Positions 19,632-28,526 are shown, counted from the first letter of the stretch. The stretch is DNA of 64,000 nt from Arenicellales bacterium (GCA_028284225.1 JANQSD010000022.1:1-64000), one strand, 5' to 3'. The notes: a model not told the origin generated them from the letters alone. Translations and numbers: made by a program.

Positions 19632-20417
19632 ATGAAAATTATTTGGTTAACAGATATACACGTCAGACCCCAAAACAAAACAAATTTTGGCTTTGATCCA
19701 ATTTGTCGACTCGAAACTGCTGTTAGTTATATACAAAATCATCACTTAGATGCAGATTATTGTGTTTTAACTGGTGACCTAACTGAAGACGGAGATGCTG
19801 ACAGCTATAAACTTGTCGATAAAATAATGTCACGGCTACCTTTCGCTTATTTATCGATACCGGGTAATCATGATGATCGAGAAGTAATGAGGCAGTATAT
19901 TGCTTTACCGGCTGATACCTGCCCAAATTTTATCCAGTATTCGATCACAAAGAATAACTGTAGGCTTATCATGTTAGATACGCTTTACGATGGCTTCGAT
20001 GAGGGTTTGCTGTGCGATCATCGTCTTGATTGGTTGCGGCATGAGCTTACTCGTGATCAATCTACCTCCACGTACGTATTTTGTCATCACCATCCAATCA
20101 GTCTGCACTTGCCCATGCAAGATGGCATTCGTTTAATGCAAGGTGAGAAATTATTAGAGATACTAACAAAGGCTGAAAATGTTAAACATTTATTCTTTGG
20201 TCATATTCATCGATCCGTAAGTGGCAGTTTGGGTAGTTTAGGTTTTACGGCATTACAATCTACAGCTTTTTCAGCTCCTTTGCCTTATCCAGATTGGAGT
20301 TGGGAAACGTTTGCGCCATCTCAAGAACCGCCGCAGCTTGGTATTGTTCACATGTCATCAGAAAATGTTATTGTGCATTTTCAACAGTTTTGTGAGGCGA
20401 ATGACTGCCTGAAATAA
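19632..20417 (+). CDS. Calcineurin-like metallophosphoesterase (CpdA/class III phosphodiesterase-like)
   Basis: A 261-residue dimetal phosphoesterase. All five metal motifs are seen in order: TDIH (residues 7-10), GDLTEDGD (near 48), GNHDD (near 77), CHHHP (near 155) and GHIH (near 195). The layout matches E. coli CpdA, the 3',5'-cAMP phosphodiesterase, and glycerophosphodiesterase relatives. Without biochemical data, cAMP as substrate is a likely but unproved guess. Monocistronic, after the atp terminator. Confidence 0.85.
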   Translation: MKIIWLTDIHVRPQNKTNFGFDPICRLETAVSYIQNHHLDADYCVLTGDLTEDGDADSYKLVDKIMSRLPFAYLSIPGNHDDREVMRQYIALPADTCPNFIQYSITKNNCRLIMLDTLYDGFDEGLLCDHRLDWLRHELTRDQSTSTYVFCHHHPISLHLPMQDGIRLMQGEKLLEILTKAENVKHLFFGHIHRSVSGSLGSLGFTALQSTAFSAPLPYPDWSWETFAPSQEPPQLGIVHMSSENVIVHFQQFCEANDCLK

Positions 20418-20459
20418 ATTAGTAGATGACATATGCCATCATTTTGTCTATTTCGAATT

Positions 20460-20834
20460 CTATTCCACAAAAGTTGCTGAAAAAGTACTATCCCCAAGAA
20501 AAGGGTTTCCATGGGTTATACCGTTTATGACTCCCCTAGAGACAGAACCCTCGAACATTTCAAAAGGCCAATTTCGTCTAATCTTGAAACTATTTCCCTC
20601 TAACTTTCCATAGACCACAATGTTATCTTCATCGACTATTTTAACTTTACTATTATTGTAAATATAAATCGTCAATGGAGATTCACGAGAACCGAAGTAT
20701 GCTATCCCTCTATATGTCCCAGTGTGGATATTGTTTGTATCGACGCCACTATTTTCAAGATTGGTGTCAAGGTTAGAGCAAGCAGTCAATAACATTGCTA
20801 AGATGCTAACAATTGAAATAAAAAGTTTATTCAT
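20460..20834 (-). CDS. Lipoprotein of unknown function, paralogue A
   Basis: A 124-residue protein with a lipoprotein signal ending in LLTAC (Cys19). The mature part is a small beta-rich domain: GTYRGIAYFGSRESPLTIYI, VKIVDEDNIVVYGKLEGNSFKI and ITHGNPFLGDSTFSATFVE. The same blocks recur in the neighbour upstream, so the two arose by tandem duplication. I do not recognise the family; the pattern of short strands suggests a small beta-barrel or sandwich at a membrane. Gap of 30 bp from the paralogue. Confidence 0.65.
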   Translation of the reverse strand: MNKLFISIVSILAMLLTACSNLDTNLENSGVDTNNIHTGTYRGIAYFGSRESPLTIYIYNNSKVKIVDEDNIVVYGKLEGNSFKIRRNWPFEMFEGSVSRGVINGITHGNPFLGDSTFSATFVE

Positions 20835-20864
20835 CTAGTTGTTTTCTAATTGGATTTTGAATCT

Positions 20865-21242
20865 TCATTCAGAAAGCGTTGCTTCAAAAGTACCATTTCC
20901 GAGAAAACGATTTCCGTAGGTAATACCTGAAATTTTTGACTCTATTATCGTTCCTTTAAACACCATCGGCGAACTACCATAGCGTTTAACGGTGAATTTA
21001 TCACCTTCTAGTTGACCGTTTGCAGCAAGATTATCAACATCGACAATTTTTATTTTGCCAGCGGTACTGATATGAATTTTTAAGGGAAAAACCCCTGATT
21101 TAAAGGTTTCGGTACCACTATAGATTCCAGCATAAGGAGTTAGTGAAGCCGATGAGTCTGAATCTGATGCAGTTGGATTGGTTATACAGCCAGAAAACGA
21201 TAGTAGAAAACTGATCATCATGACCACAACAAGTTTATGCAT
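20865..21242 (-). CDS. Lipoprotein of unknown function, paralogue B
   Basis: A 125-residue protein with a lipoprotein signal ending in LSFSGC (Cys19). The mature domain, YAGIYSGTETFKSGVFPLKI, KIKIVDVDNLAANGQLEGDKFTV and ISGITYGNRFLGNGTFEATLSE, aligns block by block with paralogue A. It is first in the pair and probably carries the promoter for both. The Ser/Asp-rich linker after the lipid-modified Cys suggests the domain is held away from the membrane. Function unknown. Confidence 0.65.
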   Translation of the reverse strand: MHKLVVVMMISFLLSFSGCITNPTASDSDSSASLTPYAGIYSGTETFKSGVFPLKIHISTAGKIKIVDVDNLAANGQLEGDKFTVKRYGSSPMVFKGTIIESKISGITYGNRFLGNGTFEATLSE

Positions 21243-21376
21243 TTCTATTCCCTTTATACTTTGAAGAAACTATAACCTGATAGTTGTTATTAATAGTTAT
21301 CCGATCATGCTATTTTGGTTTTTGCAATTTAGAAAAGGTGCCATAATGACGTTTTGTTGCATGGTCCTGTAAAAAC

Positions 21377-22375
21377 CTAAAAATCGTGGCGAAGTCCGAA
21401 TAAGTAAATGTCTGCTTCACTACCGTCAACCAGATCAGCATTTGTTCCTTCAAACCATAAACGGGTACGACTACTAAGGCTGTGATACAACCCTAAAACA
21501 ACACCATCACCATCTATACTACCGTCTGAACCATCGTTACTACCGTCCCAGTATTGAATGAATATACGATTAGAATCGCCAACGTTAAAACCGGTATTGA
21601 TTGTCCAAAAGCTTCGATCGACGCCAGCATCGTCTTGTTCTAATGTTTGGTAACCAAGATTCATAGTATAACCATCGCCACTATAACTGGCGGCAATACC
21701 AAATCGATCACGCGAATCAGCTGTTAGTTCAGAATCAACTTCACCATCGCCATCGGAGTCAATGCCAACTTCTTCGGAATCATAAGCTGCAGCTAAAAGC
21801 ACAGGTCCAATATTGTAACTGCCGCCGATAGACCATCGATCAATGTTATCGTTAGCGGGATTATCTCCATCAACAACCACTTGGGCACTTAAGCCAACAG
21901 GCCCAAAGTTACCGATATACTGAATTGAATTATCAGAACGATAATCACCACCCACATAGGCACTATAACCGTAAAAACCGAGTGAGTATGTTGGATCAAG
22001 GTAAGTTCCGACGGTGTTATAAAAAGTACTCCAGATCGATCCTGCCCTAAATTCACCGAATCCACCTCTCAAACCGACGTAGCTCAGACGTTGAGTGGGA
22101 CCAGCTGCGGCTGAACGTAAACTGCCTTCATCTGAGTTCACTCGAAACTCATAGCGGTATACCGCTGCTAAACCATTACCCAGGTCTTCTTCACCACGGA
22201 TACCAAAACGTGAAGTAATATCAGCTAAATCAGTTGTAGTATTGTTGGCAGAATCATCTACGCTGATAGCAAGATTAATGCGCCCATAAAGGCTAGATCC
22301 CGACTCTTGAGCTTGTGATGATAGTGGTGCGATAAGTGTGCTTGAAACAGCTAAAGCGATAAATTTTTTGTTCAT
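21377..22375 (-). CDS. Gram-negative general porin (OmpC/Omp32-like)
   Basis: A 332-residue outer membrane beta-barrel. The signal peptide ends near SSQAQ (residue 23). SSLYGRINLAISVDD is the typical first strand, SRFGIRGEEDLGNGLAAVYRYE the second and third, LSYVGLRGGFGEFRAGS leads to the constriction loop, and the protein ends in a terminal Phe (GLRHDF), the Bam signal. One loop carries a DxDxDG calcium-type motif near residue 206. The ATG at 22375 has an upstream GGGAAG; an in-frame TTG at 22396 is rejected. Confidence 0.88.
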   Translation of the reverse strand: MNKKFIALAVSSTLIAPLSSQAQESGSSLYGRINLAISVDDSANNTTTDLADITSRFGIRGEEDLGNGLAAVYRYEFRVNSDEGSLRSAAAGPTQRLSYVGLRGGFGEFRAGSIWSTFYNTVGTYLDPTYSLGFYGYSAYVGGDYRSDNSIQYIGNFGPVGLSAQVVVDGDNPANDNIDRWSIGGSYNIGPVLLAAAYDSEEVGIDSDGDGEVDSELTADSRDRFGIAASYSGDGYTMNLGYQTLEQDDAGVDRSFWTINTGFNVGDSNRIFIQYWDGSNDGSDGSIDGDGVVLGLYHSLSSRTRLWFEGTNADLVDGSEADIYLFGLRHDF

Positions 22376-22533
22376 GATTTCTGAACTTCCCTTCAAATAG
22401 TTGCTTGAGTTATTAATATAGCGTTGAGCCAGAGTTGAAAAGTTATCTGATATTGCTAACTTTTCGATTAATTGGAATTATTATTCAAACTTAGATTAAT
22501 GTTGTAATCTGCAATTCGTTATAATGGATTTCT

Positions 22534-23490
22534 ATGACCGTTCTTTATCCTGAGTCAAGATATTCTAAGCGCCTGAATCAGGTATTGAACTTTGCGAGTC
22601 AGAACAATCACAAATATTTAAAATTAGATTTGCTTGCTGATATAGCTTGTATGTCTAAATATCATTTTACTCGAATTTTTCGTGATCAACTTGGGGAGTC
22701 CCCGATCCAATTTTTAAAACGTATCCGCTTGGAAAGGGCAGCTTGTCTAATTCGAAATCAATATTTACCCATATCCGAAATTGCTATTAATTCTGGATTT
22801 ACATCGAATCAAACCTTTACGAGAGAATTTGGCAAGAAATTCGATTCGGGTCCTCGACGATTCAGATTAAATCACCTCAATCAGGTAGAACAAAACAATG
22901 GAGTAAGTTCGATAGTTTCTTCTTTTAAAGAATTTCATAATATTGGCATTAATCATAATTTGGGAGAATCAGCTGAGAAAGTTAAGATCGTTAGGATGGC
23001 ACCCACTAAAGTTGCCTATGTTCGCAGCATCGGCCGATACGGTGGTTGTAATGAAATCGGTAAAGCAATGTGCGCTATTCGAGACTGGGCCTTAGAAACG
23101 GGGCACTGGCATGATGACACTGAGATTATCGGTGCCAGTTGGGATTATTCGAGTATGACTCCTGAGACGATGTGCAGATATGATTCATGTGTTCCTGTGC
23201 CGAATGATTTTGTCAACAATTCAGGAATATCTACTCAAATAATTCCAGGCGGCTTATATGCTGTAGCTCAAATACCTTATCGGTCTATTAAAGATGCTTG
23301 TTTGATTTGGCACTGGTTTTCGTTAACGTTGAGAACTGCGGCAAGATTTAAAAATTATGTTGCCAAGTTATACACAGGTCCTTGGTATGAAATATATAAA
23401 CGAGATCCTTGTACAGGCAAGTCTATGGCGGAACTATATGCTTATCTATACAGCGGTAACAAAAAATCTGATTATATTTACAGGCTGTAG
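22534..23490 (+). CDS. AraC-type regulator with C-terminal GyrI-like domain
   Basis: 318 residues. The N-terminal 110 or so hold two helix-turn-helix units of the AraC family (LDLLADIACMSKYHFTRIFRDQ and ISEIAINSGFTSNQTFTREFGK). The C-terminal part, from VKIVRMAPTKVAYVRSIGRYGG, is the GyrI/SbmC-like effector-binding fold, which binds drugs or small molecules. This order is that of the Rob/SoxS-GyrI class. It is divergent from the porin gene, an obvious candidate target. Confidence 0.85.
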   Translation: MTVLYPESRYSKRLNQVLNFASQNNHKYLKLDLLADIACMSKYHFTRIFRDQLGESPIQFLKRIRLERAACLIRNQYLPISEIAINSGFTSNQTFTREFGKKFDSGPRRFRLNHLNQVEQNNGVSSIVSSFKEFHNIGINHNLGESAEKVKIVRMAPTKVAYVRSIGRYGGCNEIGKAMCAIRDWALETGHWHDDTEIIGASWDYSSMTPETMCRYDSCVPVPNDFVNNSGISTQIIPGGLYAVAQIPYRSIKDACLIWHWFSLTLRTAARFKNYVAKLYTGPWYEIYKRDPCTGKSMAELYAYLYSGNKKSDYIYRL

Positions 23491-23616
23491 TTTAGTTTGT
23501 TTATGATGAGTGAAAATTAAGCATTAAGTTCATTTGAATCCGAACCTTGAGTTATTCAGGGCTAGGTGTATTCAAGATCAGTACGGTTCATTTACCGATA
23601 ACACTGAATGCATTCG

Positions 23617-24525
23617 TCAAAGTTCTATTTCATGCAATATCCAATCCCGAAAAGCAGCGACTTTAGAGTATTTAAGATGGTGTTCCGGGTAGACTAGGTA
23701 ATAGCAGAAATTTGAGCTTTTTTCATATTCACCGCTAAAAAGTTGAATGAGTCTGCCATTTTTTATGTCGTTACTAGCGACCTGTGCATCAACTAATGTC
23801 ACACCCTGGCCATCAATTGCAGCCTGTAAAACCAAGGCATCCTGATTAAAGTGAATACCCTCAATAGTATGGCCGTTTTTTACGCCTGCAGCTTTAAGCC
23901 AGGCTTGCCAATTGGTTGGTGAATCATTATCGGTAGCCCAGGTGTTATGCAAAAGTACCTGGTGATGTAAATCTTCGGGGGTGTTGAGTGGATAGTTGCC
24001 ATCAAGCAATGTAGGGCTGCACACGGGAATAATTCGTTCAGTAATCAGACAATCTGCGATCAAGCCAGGGTATTGGCCGTTACCATAACGTAGTGCAACA
24101 TCAACATTGTCATGCTCGAAATCGACAAGGATGTCTGTCGCATCAATACGAATTTCATATTCAGGTGCAGAAGCTCTAAAATGATCAAGCCTGGGTAATA
24201 ACCATTTTGCACCAAAACCGGGAGGGACGGATACGATCAATAATTTATCAGAATACCGATTTCTCAACACATTATCGGCTTGCGAGAGGGTGTCAAAACC
24301 TTCTCTTAATATCGGTAAAATACTTTCGCCAGCTGCAGTTAATTTAATCGCCCTTGTTAATCGTTTAAACAGTTTTACATCAAAATAATCTTCTAACAGC
24401 TTTACTTGCTGACTAATTGCCGCCGGGGTCACATTTAATTCTTCAGCCGCCTTAGTAAAGCTTAAATGCCTTGCAGATGCTTCAAAAGCCCGCAAACTGT
24501 TTAATGGTGGCAGTTGTCTGTACAT
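23617..24525 (-). CDS. LysR family transcriptional regulator (GcvA-like)
   Basis: 302 residues. The N-terminal helix-turn-helix LRAFEASARHLSFTKAAEELNVTPAAISQQVKLLE-like region (split here: SFTKAAEELNVTPAAISQQ, residues about 22-40) is very close to GcvA/AmpR regulators. The C-terminal part is a periplasmic-binding-type effector domain. The RQLPPLNSLRAFEA start is typical of the GcvA group. It is divergent from the DUF1127/PhzF genes, which it may control. Confidence 0.88.
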   Translation of the reverse strand: MYRQLPPLNSLRAFEASARHLSFTKAAEELNVTPAAISQQVKLLEDYFDVKLFKRLTRAIKLTAAGESILPILREGFDTLSQADNVLRNRYSDKLLIVSVPPGFGAKWLLPRLDHFRASAPEYEIRIDATDILVDFEHDNVDVALRYGNGQYPGLIADCLITERIIPVCSPTLLDGNYPLNTPEDLHHQVLLHNTWATDNDSPTNWQAWLKAAGVKNGHTIEGIHFNQDALVLQAAIDGQGVTLVDAQVASNDIKNGRLIQLFSGEYEKSSNFCYYLVYPEHHLKYSKVAAFRDWILHEIEL

Positions 24526-24674
24526 TTTATGTTAAAGAAATTCTTAACTATAAGTTCAGATATTCTCGTTTGTTAAAACAGTAAAAATCAATAATATAAA
24601 GGCTAACGGTAAGCTTTTAATCATAAACATGATTAATATTTTATTGAATATATCAATTTTTTAGGAGAATAGCT

Positions 24675-25076
24675 ATGTACTGGTGGATAAAAGACGTATT
24701 TGTGGACAGATATTCGAATACTGAAATTGAATACAGACAGTCAACCCAACAACCTAAGGTGAATCTAATGTCAGAATTATTAGCAAATGTCGTAAATGGG
24801 CTTATAGTATTTAAACAATCTTATCAACAACGTAAGATGCTTAAACAGGCAGCAAAAGAACTCAGTACGCGTACTGATCATCAATTGGAAGACATGGGAT
24901 TAACCCGTGAAGCCTTATATTTAATGAGCAAAGGTAAGCGCCCATTGAGATATACGGACAGTGCCTATGAGCGAACCAAACCACAAGTTTTTGAGCTTGT
25001 ATCAAATCAAGCCGTAAACAAAAAACTTATAAACAAACAGAATGTTGATGAGCAACGATTCAATCGAGCAGCTTGA
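24675..25076 (+). CDS. DUF1127 (YjiS-like) domain protein
   Basis: A 133-residue protein, longer than the usual 50-75 residues. The DUF1127 signature is in the middle: QRKMLKQAAKELSTRTDHQLEDMGLTR (residues about 55-81), a helix with Leu and the D-x-G-hydrophobic-x-R/T end. Such proteins have been linked to RNA turnover and phosphate or nutrient responses in alphaproteobacteria. The N- and C-terminal extensions are unrecognised. A good AGGAG site precedes the ATG. It lies just upstream of phzF-like with a 13-bp gap, so the genes are probably co-expressed. Confidence 0.75.
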   Translation: MYWWIKDVFVDRYSNTEIEYRQSTQQPKVNLMSELLANVVNGLIVFKQSYQQRKMLKQAAKELSTRTDHQLEDMGLTREALYLMSKGKRPLRYTDSAYERTKPQVFELVSNQAVNKKLINKQNVDEQRFNRAA

Positions 25077-25089
25077 TAGGGGTGCAAGT

Positions 25090-25926
25090 ATGACTGAAGA
25101 GTTACATCGATTGACCGCTTTTAGTACCGATTCTGAGGGCGGTAACCCCGCAGGTGTCTGGATCGGCAACGAATTACCTGATCCAGACACAATGCAGGCC
25201 ATAGCAAAACAAGTCGGTTATTCAGAAACGGCTTTTTTAGCACCGAAAACAGGCAAGCGCAGAACAGTTCGCTACTATAGTCCTGAAGCGGAGGTGCCTT
25301 TTTGTGGGCATGTGACTATAGCGAGCGGTGTTGTTTTGGGAAATGCTGAGGGCGATGGAACTTATCTATTAGACAGTATTGTTGGTGAAATTCCGGTCGA
25401 GGCATCCAGTAAGAACGGCATAAAGCAAGCATCGTTGACATCAGTTGAACCCAAATACGAGCAACCGTCAGAGCAATTGTTAAAGCAAGTATTAGCAACC
25501 TTAAATTGGCAAACAGATGAATTGGATAATTCAATTCCACCGGCGCTAGCTTATGCAGGTGCCTGGCATTTTGTGATTGCAGCGGGTTCAAAACAAAGAC
25601 TGGATCAGCTTGACTATGATTTCGATCAGCTTAAATCGCTGATGTTGGAGAATGACCTGACCACCATTCAATTAGTATGGCGTGAAAATCAAACCTTGTT
25701 TCACTCGCGTAATCCCTTCCCGGTGGGCGGGGTGGTGGAAGACCCAGCAACCGGTGCCGCCGCAGCCGCGCTTGGTGGTTATCTACGAGAATCCGGGCTG
25801 CTGCAAGTGCCTGCAACTGTAAATATTCGCCAAGGTGAAGTCATGGGCAGGCCCAGCCAGATCGACGTGGACATACCGCTTCAAGGTGGTATTACGGTGA
25901 CCGGAGCAGCGGTTAAATTAAGCTAG
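25090..25926 (+). CDS. PhzF family isomerase/epimerase-like protein
   Basis: About 278 residues with the PhzF fold: TAFSTDSEGGNPAGVW (N-terminal), QVGYSETAFLAP with the catalytic-type Glu, VRYYSPEAEVPFCGHVTIA, and GGVVEDPATGAAAAALGGYL in the second lobe. Members act on small aromatic or hydroxy acids or have unknown substrates. The ATG at 25090 has an AGGGG site at the right distance; an ATG at 25042 lies inside the DUF1127 gene and is rejected. Confidence 0.85.
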   Translation: MTEELHRLTAFSTDSEGGNPAGVWIGNELPDPDTMQAIAKQVGYSETAFLAPKTGKRRTVRYYSPEAEVPFCGHVTIASGVVLGNAEGDGTYLLDSIVGEIPVEASSKNGIKQASLTSVEPKYEQPSEQLLKQVLATLNWQTDELDNSIPPALAYAGAWHFVIAAGSKQRLDQLDYDFDQLKSLMLENDLTTIQLVWRENQTLFHSRNPFPVGGVVEDPATGAAAAALGGYLRESGLLQVPATVNIRQGEVMGRPSQIDVDIPLQGGITVTGAAVKLS

Positions 25927-25994
25927 AAAAATTATATTTAAGCTGTATCCAGTGCTAATATTGCCGCATTTAGTAAAGCGACTAGGGTGCAGTA

Positions 25995-27233
25995 GTGAAA
26001 CCGCTGGATTTAGATTTTATTCGAGCTCAGTTTCCGGCTTATCAGAATGAAGAAACAGCCGGATGGGCATATATGGAAAATGCGGGCGGTTCTCTGGTGC
26101 CGTCTCAGGTTACCGATAAGTTAATTCATTTTTATACCAAAACCAAGGTTCAGCCTTACTCCGGCTACGGTCCTTCTGATCAGGCCGGTGAGGCGATGGA
26201 CAGGAGTCATCGCCTATTGGCCGAGGCGATTAATGCCCAGCCGGAAGAAATTAGTTTTGGGCCTTCAACTACTCAGAACACTTATGTGATGGCCCAGGCA
26301 ATAGCCGAAGAACTTAAACCCGGTGATGAAATCATTGTGACTAACCAGGATCATGAAGCCAATATTGGTGCCTGGAGACGCCTGGAAAATAGAGGTGCGA
26401 CAATTCGTGAGTGGCAGGTTGATCGACAAACAGGCCTATTAGATCCGGAAAATCTATATCCACTGTTAAACGACAAGACAAAATTAGTTTGTTTTACCCA
26501 TTGCTCCAATATTGCGGCTACCATCAATCCTGTTAAAGCAATTGCCAAAGCAGCTCACGAGGTTGATGCAAAAGTAGTCGTAGATGCGGTTTCATATGCA
26601 CCGCATTGCCTGGCAGATGTCAAACAGCTAGATGTCGATTTTTATTTATTCAGCCTCTATAAAACCTACGGTCCACATCTGGGTCTGATCTATGGCAAGC
26701 AGGAACATATGCACAATATTGCTAACCAGGGGCATTTTTTTAATCAAGATTATTTAGGTAAACGACTCACACCTGCCGGCCCAAATCATGCTGAAATCGG
26801 TTGTGCTGGGGGTATAGTGGATTACTTTACTGATGTTTATCAGCATCACTTCGGTGACACCAATGGTAGTGTTAGAACGCAGGTTGACGCGATTTTTAAT
26901 TTATTCGGGCAACATGAGCAAACCTTGATGGAGCCCTTGCTGGCCTGTTTAAATACCAAGCAGCACGTCAAAGTAGTGGGTTTGCCGGTCGCAGATCACG
27001 AGCGGCGGGCACCAACAATTGCGTTTTATTCCAACAAGATGAAATCAGCTGATATCGCCCAGGCCTTGATTGATGCCAAGATCGGTCCGGGACAAAGTCA
27101 TTTTTATGCCTACCGTTTAATTGATAATTTGGGTATTGATACTGACGATGGCGTGGTCAGATTATCCTTGGTGCACTATAACTCGGCAGAGGATGTTGAG
27201 CGTGCAGTTGCCGTACTGGATACAATCCTGTAA
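25995..27233 (+). CDS. Class V aminotransferase (cysteine desulfurase-like PLP enzyme)
   Basis: A 412-residue fold type I PLP enzyme. ENAGGSLVPSQV opens the domain, TTQNTYVMAQAI lies near the cofactor phosphate, CFTHCSNIAATINPV and VVVDAVSYAPH provide the Asp below the ring, and the PLP lysine is in SLYKTYGPHLG (about residue 223). It matches the uncharacterised branch of the class V family related to SufS/kynureninase; no catalytic-loop Cys characteristic of SufS or IscS was found, so desulfurase activity is doubtful. Confidence 0.85.
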   Translation: MKPLDLDFIRAQFPAYQNEETAGWAYMENAGGSLVPSQVTDKLIHFYTKTKVQPYSGYGPSDQAGEAMDRSHRLLAEAINAQPEEISFGPSTTQNTYVMAQAIAEELKPGDEIIVTNQDHEANIGAWRRLENRGATIREWQVDRQTGLLDPENLYPLLNDKTKLVCFTHCSNIAATINPVKAIAKAAHEVDAKVVVDAVSYAPHCLADVKQLDVDFYLFSLYKTYGPHLGLIYGKQEHMHNIANQGHFFNQDYLGKRLTPAGPNHAEIGCAGGIVDYFTDVYQHHFGDTNGSVRTQVDAIFNLFGQHEQTLMEPLLACLNTKQHVKVVGLPVADHERRAPTIAFYSNKMKSADIAQALIDAKIGPGQSHFYAYRLIDNLGIDTDDGVVRLSLVHYNSAEDVERAVAVLDTIL

Positions 27234-27304
27234 CCGGCGATTTGTAAATAACGGGTCTGGGTTTATACTGCTTATATAACCACTAAGCTACAGAGGCCAG
27301 AACT

Positions 27305-27715
27305 ATGACAGCTAAAATCAAACATTACCAAAACGACGATATTACGGTTGTTTGGAAACCTGAGTTATGTATCCATTCGAAAAAATGCTTTCATGGATTA
27401 CCTGATGTGTTTAACCCGAATCAAAGGCCCTGGGTAAATCTGGATGGTGCAACGAATACATCGATTATTGAGCAAGTTAAGGTTTGCCCGTCTGGTGCGT
27501 TGTCACTAGATAACGATAATGTTGATCAAAACAGCGAGACTAACGTTACAGTAACCAAGGCAGGGCCGTTGCTAGTAGACGGAAACCTCAGTATTACCCA
27601 GACCGATGGTGAGGTTGTACAAAAACAGGGCATGACAGCATTTTGCCGTTGTGGAGCATCAAGCAACAAACCGTTTTGTGACGGTAGTCATAAACAAATT
27701 GAGTTTGATACTTAA
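27305..27715 (+). CDS. Two-domain Fe-S protein (4Fe-4S mono-cluster domain plus CDGSH)
   Basis: 136 residues. The first half, ITVVWKPELCIHSKKCFHGLPDVF with CPSGAL, is the divergent ferredoxin-like domain often called Fer4_19. The second, CRCGASSNKPFCDGSH (near residue 116), is a classical CDGSH 2Fe-2S motif with 3 Cys and 1 His ligands. Similar two-domain proteins are common in bacteria; their partners are unknown, but a redox or Fe-S transfer role is likely. It follows the class V aminotransferase gene with a gap of about 70 bp. Confidence 0.88.
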   Translation: MTAKIKHYQNDDITVVWKPELCIHSKKCFHGLPDVFNPNQRPWVNLDGATNTSIIEQVKVCPSGALSLDNDNVDQNSETNVTVTKAGPLLVDGNLSITQTDGEVVQKQGMTAFCRCGASSNKPFCDGSHKQIEFDT

Positions 27716-27738
27716 ATCCGGATTAATCTGTTGGATTG

Positions 27739-27930
27739 ATGAAAAAACGATCAGCAGCCAGCGGTATTGATTCAAACTTTGGGCTTAGCGATGAACAGAT
27801 TTACACAATTATTATGCTGCGTCGCTACCAAAGACTGGATGTCAATAAGATTGCACGTCGCTTTGGAATCAGCGCAGCACAAGTCAGAAAACTAATTGCC
27901 CGACGCACTCGATCCGATTGTTGCGGCTAA
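27739..27930 (+). CDS. Small helix-turn-helix protein, orphan
   Basis: A 63-residue protein starting at the ATG 27739; the TTG one codon earlier is rejected. SDEQIYTIIMLRRYQRLDVNKIARRFGISAAQVRKLIARRTR forms a three-helix DNA-binding unit like those of sigma-70 region 4 or Trp-repressor-like proteins. A C-terminal Cys pair (CCG) is at the end. It is convergent with the MerR gene. Role unknown. Confidence 0.6.
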   Translation: MKKRSAASGIDSNFGLSDEQIYTIIMLRRYQRLDVNKIARRFGISAAQVRKLIARRTRSDCCG

Positions 27931-27945
27931 AATGAGTTCTAGGTG

Positions 27946-28338
27946 TTACTGGTCTTCAGCCAGCTTCGATAAGGTTGGGCAATATTTGTAATCTTCGCTT
28001 TCGCATTCAGCACACATTTTCTCGAGAGTGCGTTTAATTGCTCTATACTCTTTAATTTTATTATTCACTCGTTCAAGATGTTTAGTCGTTAATTGATGAA
28101 CTTTTTTACAAGGATTCGATTTCGAATATGTCAGCAATATCATTTCGCGAATTTCTTTTTGACTGAAACCCAAGTGTTTTAATTTACGAATCAATTTAAG
28201 CTGATTAAGGTCTTTGGTGGTGTAATTTCTATATCCGTTTGCTGCTCGGGTTGCTCTTGGTAACAACCCTATACTTTCGTAATAACGAATTGTCTCAACA
28301 TGACAGCCTGCTAACTTTGCCATCTTACTAATTAACAT
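27946..28338 (-). CDS. MerR family regulator with metal-binding type cysteines
   Basis: 130 residues. The N-terminal winged helix is LISKMAKLAGCHVETIRYYESIGLLP (first helix-turn-helix) then NGYRNYTTKDLNQLKLIRKLKHLGF. After the dimer helix the C-terminus has Cys in NPCKK and CAECESEDYKYCPTL. That cysteine set resembles MerR/PbrR/CadR heavy-metal sensors, but the loop is longer than in CueR. No metal-efflux gene is next to it; the decayed CDF gene 10 kb away could be a former target. Confidence 0.8.
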   Translation of the reverse strand: MLISKMAKLAGCHVETIRYYESIGLLPRATRAANGYRNYTTKDLNQLKLIRKLKHLGFSQKEIREMILLTYSKSNPCKKVHQLTTKHLERVNNKIKEYRAIKRTLEKMCAECESEDYKYCPTLSKLAEDQ

Positions 28339-28460
28339 ATTGACCCCACAGCTACTATGGAGACTATTATATGTTTATTGAAAAATTTTTACAGGGTTGG
28401 GTATTTCTTCGTCGAAAGGGTAAGTTTGGTCAGGCATTGTAATGTAAATCGCTCACTTTT

Positions 28461-28526
28461 AGCATTGTGGGAGGGGTAGATTCGGCATTCCCCCTACGAT
28501 TTTAAATGTCGAATCCCCACAATGCT
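28461..28526. repeat. Long imperfect inverted repeat between rhomboid and MerR genes
   Basis: AGCATTGTGGG (28461-28471) pairs with CCCACAATGCT (28516-28526), and GATTCGGCATT (28479-28489) pairs with AATGTCGAATC (28505-28515) with one wobble pair. The centre carries the complementary runs GAGGGG and CCCCCT. The element is about 66 bp and resembles a MITE or a stable 3' hairpin of the rhomboid gene; no T-tract characteristic of a terminator follows on the minus strand. Confidence 0.65.
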
